In this document: positions 6,687-8,519 of the stretch, one piece after another
How positions within the stretch are numbered: position 1 is the stretch's first letter
Layout of the letters: every line of letters begins with the position of its first letter
Assembly: GCA_003166055.1 (NCBI GenBank)
Contig: PMWR01000105.1
Coordinates: 1-8,519, forward strand
Origin: Acidobacteriaceae bacterium
GTDB lineage: Bacteria > Acidobacteriota > Terriglobia > Terriglobales > Acidobacteriaceae
Length of the DNA: 8,519 nt
Direction: 5' to 3'
Notes under the pieces: generated by a model
The model's database searches: none
What the model was told of the DNA's origin: nothing
The model's input: only the letters and a program-made list of their open reading frames with translations
Translations under genes and position numbers: made by a program

Positions 6687-8270
6687 TTAATCCGCCTTCC
6701 GCACCTCAGCCGCAATCTTTCTCAGCTCCGGCAAAACCCGGCCGAGAGCGATTGGCGCTGCATCGCGGAGGCCCAAGGCAAAGTACACATTGCGATAATG
6801 CCGGTAGAGCTGTTCGTGAACCGCGGCGGATTTGGGGTCGGGCTCGACCGTGCGCAGAGGCAGACAGACCGCGGCTTGCGCTTCTTCAATGGTCTTGTAG
6901 GCGCCCGCGGCCAGCAATGCAAAGATCCCCGACCCGAGGCTGGTGGGAATGCCCGCGGGTACCAGCACCGGCTTGTTCAGCACGTTGGCATAAACCTGGT
7001 TGAGCACTTCACTCTTCTGCGGAATGCCGCCGGCGTTGATGACGCGATCGACGCGGACGCCGTATTCGGCCATGCGCTCCAGGATGATGCGGGTGTGGAA
7101 AGCAGTGCCCTCGATGGCGGCGAAGAGCTCATCCTGCGCGGTGCTCACCAGGTTCCAACCCAGCGTGACGCCGCCCAACTCCGGATTCACGAGCACCGTA
7201 CGGTCGCCGTTGTCCCAACTCAGGCGCAAGAGGCCGGTCTGGCCCGCCTTGTACGCTTCCAGGCCTTCCGAGAGCGCGGAGACCGTTGTGCCGGCGCGGC
7301 GGGCGATGCCGTCAAAGATGTCTCCCACGGCCGAGAGGCCGGCCTCGATGCCGGTATAAGCGGGATGCACACTGCCCGGCACCACGCCGCAGACGCCGGG
7401 AACCAGTTGCGCCTCGCGGGCCATGGCGATGATGCAGGTGGAGGTGCCCACCACGTTCACCGCGTCGCCTTCGCGGATGTTGGAGCCGATGGCGTCCCAA
7501 TGGGCGTCGAATGCGCCCACGGGGATGGGGATTCCGGCGCGCAGGCCCAACGCCTCAGCCCATTGGGGCGAAAGATGGCCGGCGAGGTGATCGCTGGTCA
7601 GGAATTCGCCGCCCATTTTGGCGCGCACGCCGGCGAAAAGCGGGTCGACGGCCACCAGAAACTCTTCCGGCGGCAGCCCGCCCCACCTGGGGTTCCACAT
7701 CCACTTGTGGCCCATGGCGCAGACGCTGCGTTTCAGCTCGCTGACGGTAGTGATGCCGCTCAAAGTTGCGGCCACCATGTCGCAATGCTCGAGAGCGGTG
7801 ACCAAACGGGAACGCTTCTCCGGGTTGTGACGCAGCCAGTGCAGCAGCTTGGCAAATCCCCACTCGTGGGAGTACACCCCCCCGCACCACTCGATCCCCT
7901 CAAAACCCACCGCGTGAGCCTTGGCGGTAATCTCCTCGGCCTCGGCAAAGGCGCGATGGTCGCACCACAGGTAATACTCATCCAGCGGTTCCAGTCCCTC
8001 GCCCACCGGAATCACGCTCGAGCCGGTCGTGTCGAGCGCAATGGCCGCAACCGTGCTCCCATCCACCCCCGTAGTGCGCAGCGCGTCCCGCGTCGCGGCC
8101 GCCAGGGCTGTCATCTGGTCGGCGTGGGCCTGTGTGGCAAAATCCGGGTCTTCGCGGCGGCGGTGAAGGGGATACGAGGCCGATGCGGTTCCGATCGGGC
8201 CTTTCAGGCTGTCCACAAGAGTGACGCGAACGCTGAGTGTGCCAAAATCAACACCGGCGACAATGGTCAT
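6687..8270 (-). CDS. araB: L-ribulokinase (FGGY carbohydrate kinase)
   Basis: Cytoplasmic kinase of 527 residues that phosphorylates L-ribulose to L-ribulose 5-phosphate with ATP (EC 2.7.1.16), the second step of L-arabinose use. The first FGGY ATPase lobe opens with VAGVDFGTLSVR (residues 4-15), a typical AraB version of the phosphate-binding loop. ALDTTGSSVIPV (78-89) and WCGGVYSHEWGFAKLL (128-143) are AraB-type segments. The likely catalytic base is D255 in VGAFDAHWDAIG. The second lobe contains AIEGTAFHTRIILE (385-398) and the FGGY signature GGIPQKS (414-420). The protein is somewhat shorter than the Escherichia coli enzyme (566 residues). The start at 8270 has a weak GGAG nine bases upstream (8280-8283). 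It is followed by the GH51 gene, so extracellular arabinose release and intracellular kinase are probably co-expressed. A xylulokinase-type substrate is less likely given the AraB-like motifs. Confidence 0.9.
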   Translation of the reverse strand: MTIVAGVDFGTLSVRVTLVDSLKGPIGTASASYPLHRRREDPDFATQAHADQMTALAAATRDALRTTGVDGSTVAAIALDTTGSSVIPVGEGLEPLDEYYLWCDHRAFAEAEEITAKAHAVGFEGIEWCGGVYSHEWGFAKLLHWLRHNPEKRSRLVTALEHCDMVAATLSGITTVSELKRSVCAMGHKWMWNPRWGGLPPEEFLVAVDPLFAGVRAKMGGEFLTSDHLAGHLSPQWAEALGLRAGIPIPVGAFDAHWDAIGSNIREGDAVNVVGTSTCIIAMAREAQLVPGVCGVVPGSVHPAYTGIEAGLSAVGDIFDGIARRAGTTVSALSEGLEAYKAGQTGLLRLSWDNGDRTVLVNPELGGVTLGWNLVSTAQDELFAAIEGTAFHTRIILERMAEYGVRVDRVINAGGIPQKSEVLNQVYANVLNKPVLVPAGIPTSLGSGIFALLAAGAYKTIEEAQAAVCLPLRTVEPDPKSAAVHEQLYRHYRNVYFALGLRDAAPIALGRVLPELRKIAAEVRKAD

Positions 8271-8283
8271 GGAAGAGCGCTCC

Positions 8284-8297
8284 AGTAAACGCTTTCT
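8284..8297. promoter_or_regulatory. Possible LacI-family operator upstream of araB
   Basis: AGTAAACGCTTTCT is an imperfect palindrome around a central CG, with 10 of 14 positions symmetric. It fits the AANCGNTT core common to LacI/GalR-family operators. It lies 13 bases upstream of the araB start codon, where a bound repressor could block elongation or a nearby promoter. An overlapping TTGTACGCCAA (8297-8307) has TTG/CAA ends loosely like an AraR half-site pair, but is weaker. No regulator gene is visible in the window. Confidence 0.35.
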
Positions 8298-8346
8298 TGT
8301 ACGCCAACCAGACTACACCATTCGTTCCCAAATCGCTTGAAAATCC

Positions 8347-8374
8347 TTCATAACACGCAGCTATTTCTTGCCAA
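8347..8374 (-). promoter_or_regulatory. Possible sigma70-type promoter for araB-abfA
   Basis: On the minus strand TTGGCA (8369-8374, 5 of 6 to the -35 consensus) is separated by 16 bases from TATGAA (8347-8352, 4 of 6 to the -10 consensus). Transcription would begin near 8340, about 70 bases ahead of the araB ATG. The -35 overlaps the last codons of the upstream gene. Such matches occur by chance, so this is only a candidate. Confidence 0.28.
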
Positions 8375-8519
8375 CCGGCAGCATACCTCTCAGCCTGTCC
8401 AAGAGTCCGGGTTTGGCGGCCGGAGTTGCCGCGGAAGGCTTGGCCCCGCCGGTTGCCTGACCTGACGCCTGACCGGATGTCTTTGGCTGTGTCTTGCCGT
8501 CCCGCTTCGCACCAGCCTC
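8361..8519 (-). CDS. C-terminal tail of an unidentified protein, cut by the window edge
   Basis: Reading from the right edge on the minus strand gives an open frame of 52 residues ending in TAG (8361-8363). About 35 residues are a low-complexity linker rich in Lys, Ala, Gly, Pro, Gln and Thr (KTQPKTSGQASGQATGG, then AKPSAATPAAKPG). A short basic, amphipathic end LLDRLRGMLPVGKK follows. There is no start codon in the window, so this is the 3' part of a longer gene. The family is not recognisable. Its stop lies 90 bases before the araB start on the same strand, so it could share a transcript with araB or simply precede its promoter. The call rests on the open frame, the plausible tail composition and the codirectional layout. 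Confidence 0.5.
   Translation of the reverse strand, partial: EAGAKRDGKTQPKTSGQASGQATGGAKPSAATPAAKPGLLDRLRGMLPVGKK

Noticed and set aside
6611..6715. N-terminal extension of the GH51 protein upstream of 6610
   Set aside because: It would overlap the end of araB and displace the Tat signal from the N-terminus. The ATG at 6610 has a good Shine-Dalgarno.
6429..8288. Open frame of 619 codons on the plus strand across araB and the GH51 start
   Set aside because: It is antisense to two well-supported genes, with an Ala/Gly/His/Arg-rich composition and no family resemblance. It is a shadow of codon bias.

Overview
The window looks like chromosomal DNA from a GC-rich, Gram-negative soil-type bacterium, most probably an Acidobacteriota member (Terriglobia-like). 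This rests on family content, not on a marker gene. The signs are a very long Oar-like TonB-dependent receptor with an N-terminal carboxypeptidase-regulatory domain, a Tat-exported GH51 arabinofuranosidase, and strongly G/C-ending codons that leave long open frames on the antisense strands.

Layout. (1) 1-813, plus strand: 3' part of a transglutaminase-like protein with a complete Cys-His-Asp triad, cut by the left edge. (2) 814-1130: a 317-base stretch without a gene, packed with RNA-structure potential. It holds two terminator-like hairpins, a nested hairpin ending in seven T, and a stem-organised leader carrying a GGCAACC motif. (3) 1131-4865, plus: a 1244-residue Oar-like outer-membrane TonB-dependent transporter starting at GTG behind a strong Shine-Dalgarno. 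(4) 4891-4922: a 14-bp perfect hairpin between convergent genes, probably a shared terminator. (5) 6610-4949, minus: secreted GH51 alpha-L-arabinofuranosidase. (6) 8270-6687, minus: L-ribulokinase AraB, 76 bases upstream of the GH51 gene and probably in one operon with it. (7) 8271-8360: araB upstream region with an imperfect LacI-type palindrome and a possible promoter. (8) 8519-8361, minus: 52-residue C-terminal tail of an unidentified protein cut by the right edge.

How it fits together. The minus-strand pair is an L-arabinose module. The exported GH51 enzyme would release arabinose from arabinan, arabinoxylan or their oligosaccharides. AraB would phosphorylate L-ribulose in the cytoplasm. 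The isomerase (AraA) and epimerase (AraD) needed to complete the pathway are not in the window. The convergent TonB receptor may import plant oligosaccharides, but only proximity suggests this. The transglutaminase gene appears unrelated to sugar use. No mobile element, CRISPR array, tRNA or rRNA was seen. I found no convincing new multi-gene system; the least explained part is the structured leader ahead of the TonB receptor.
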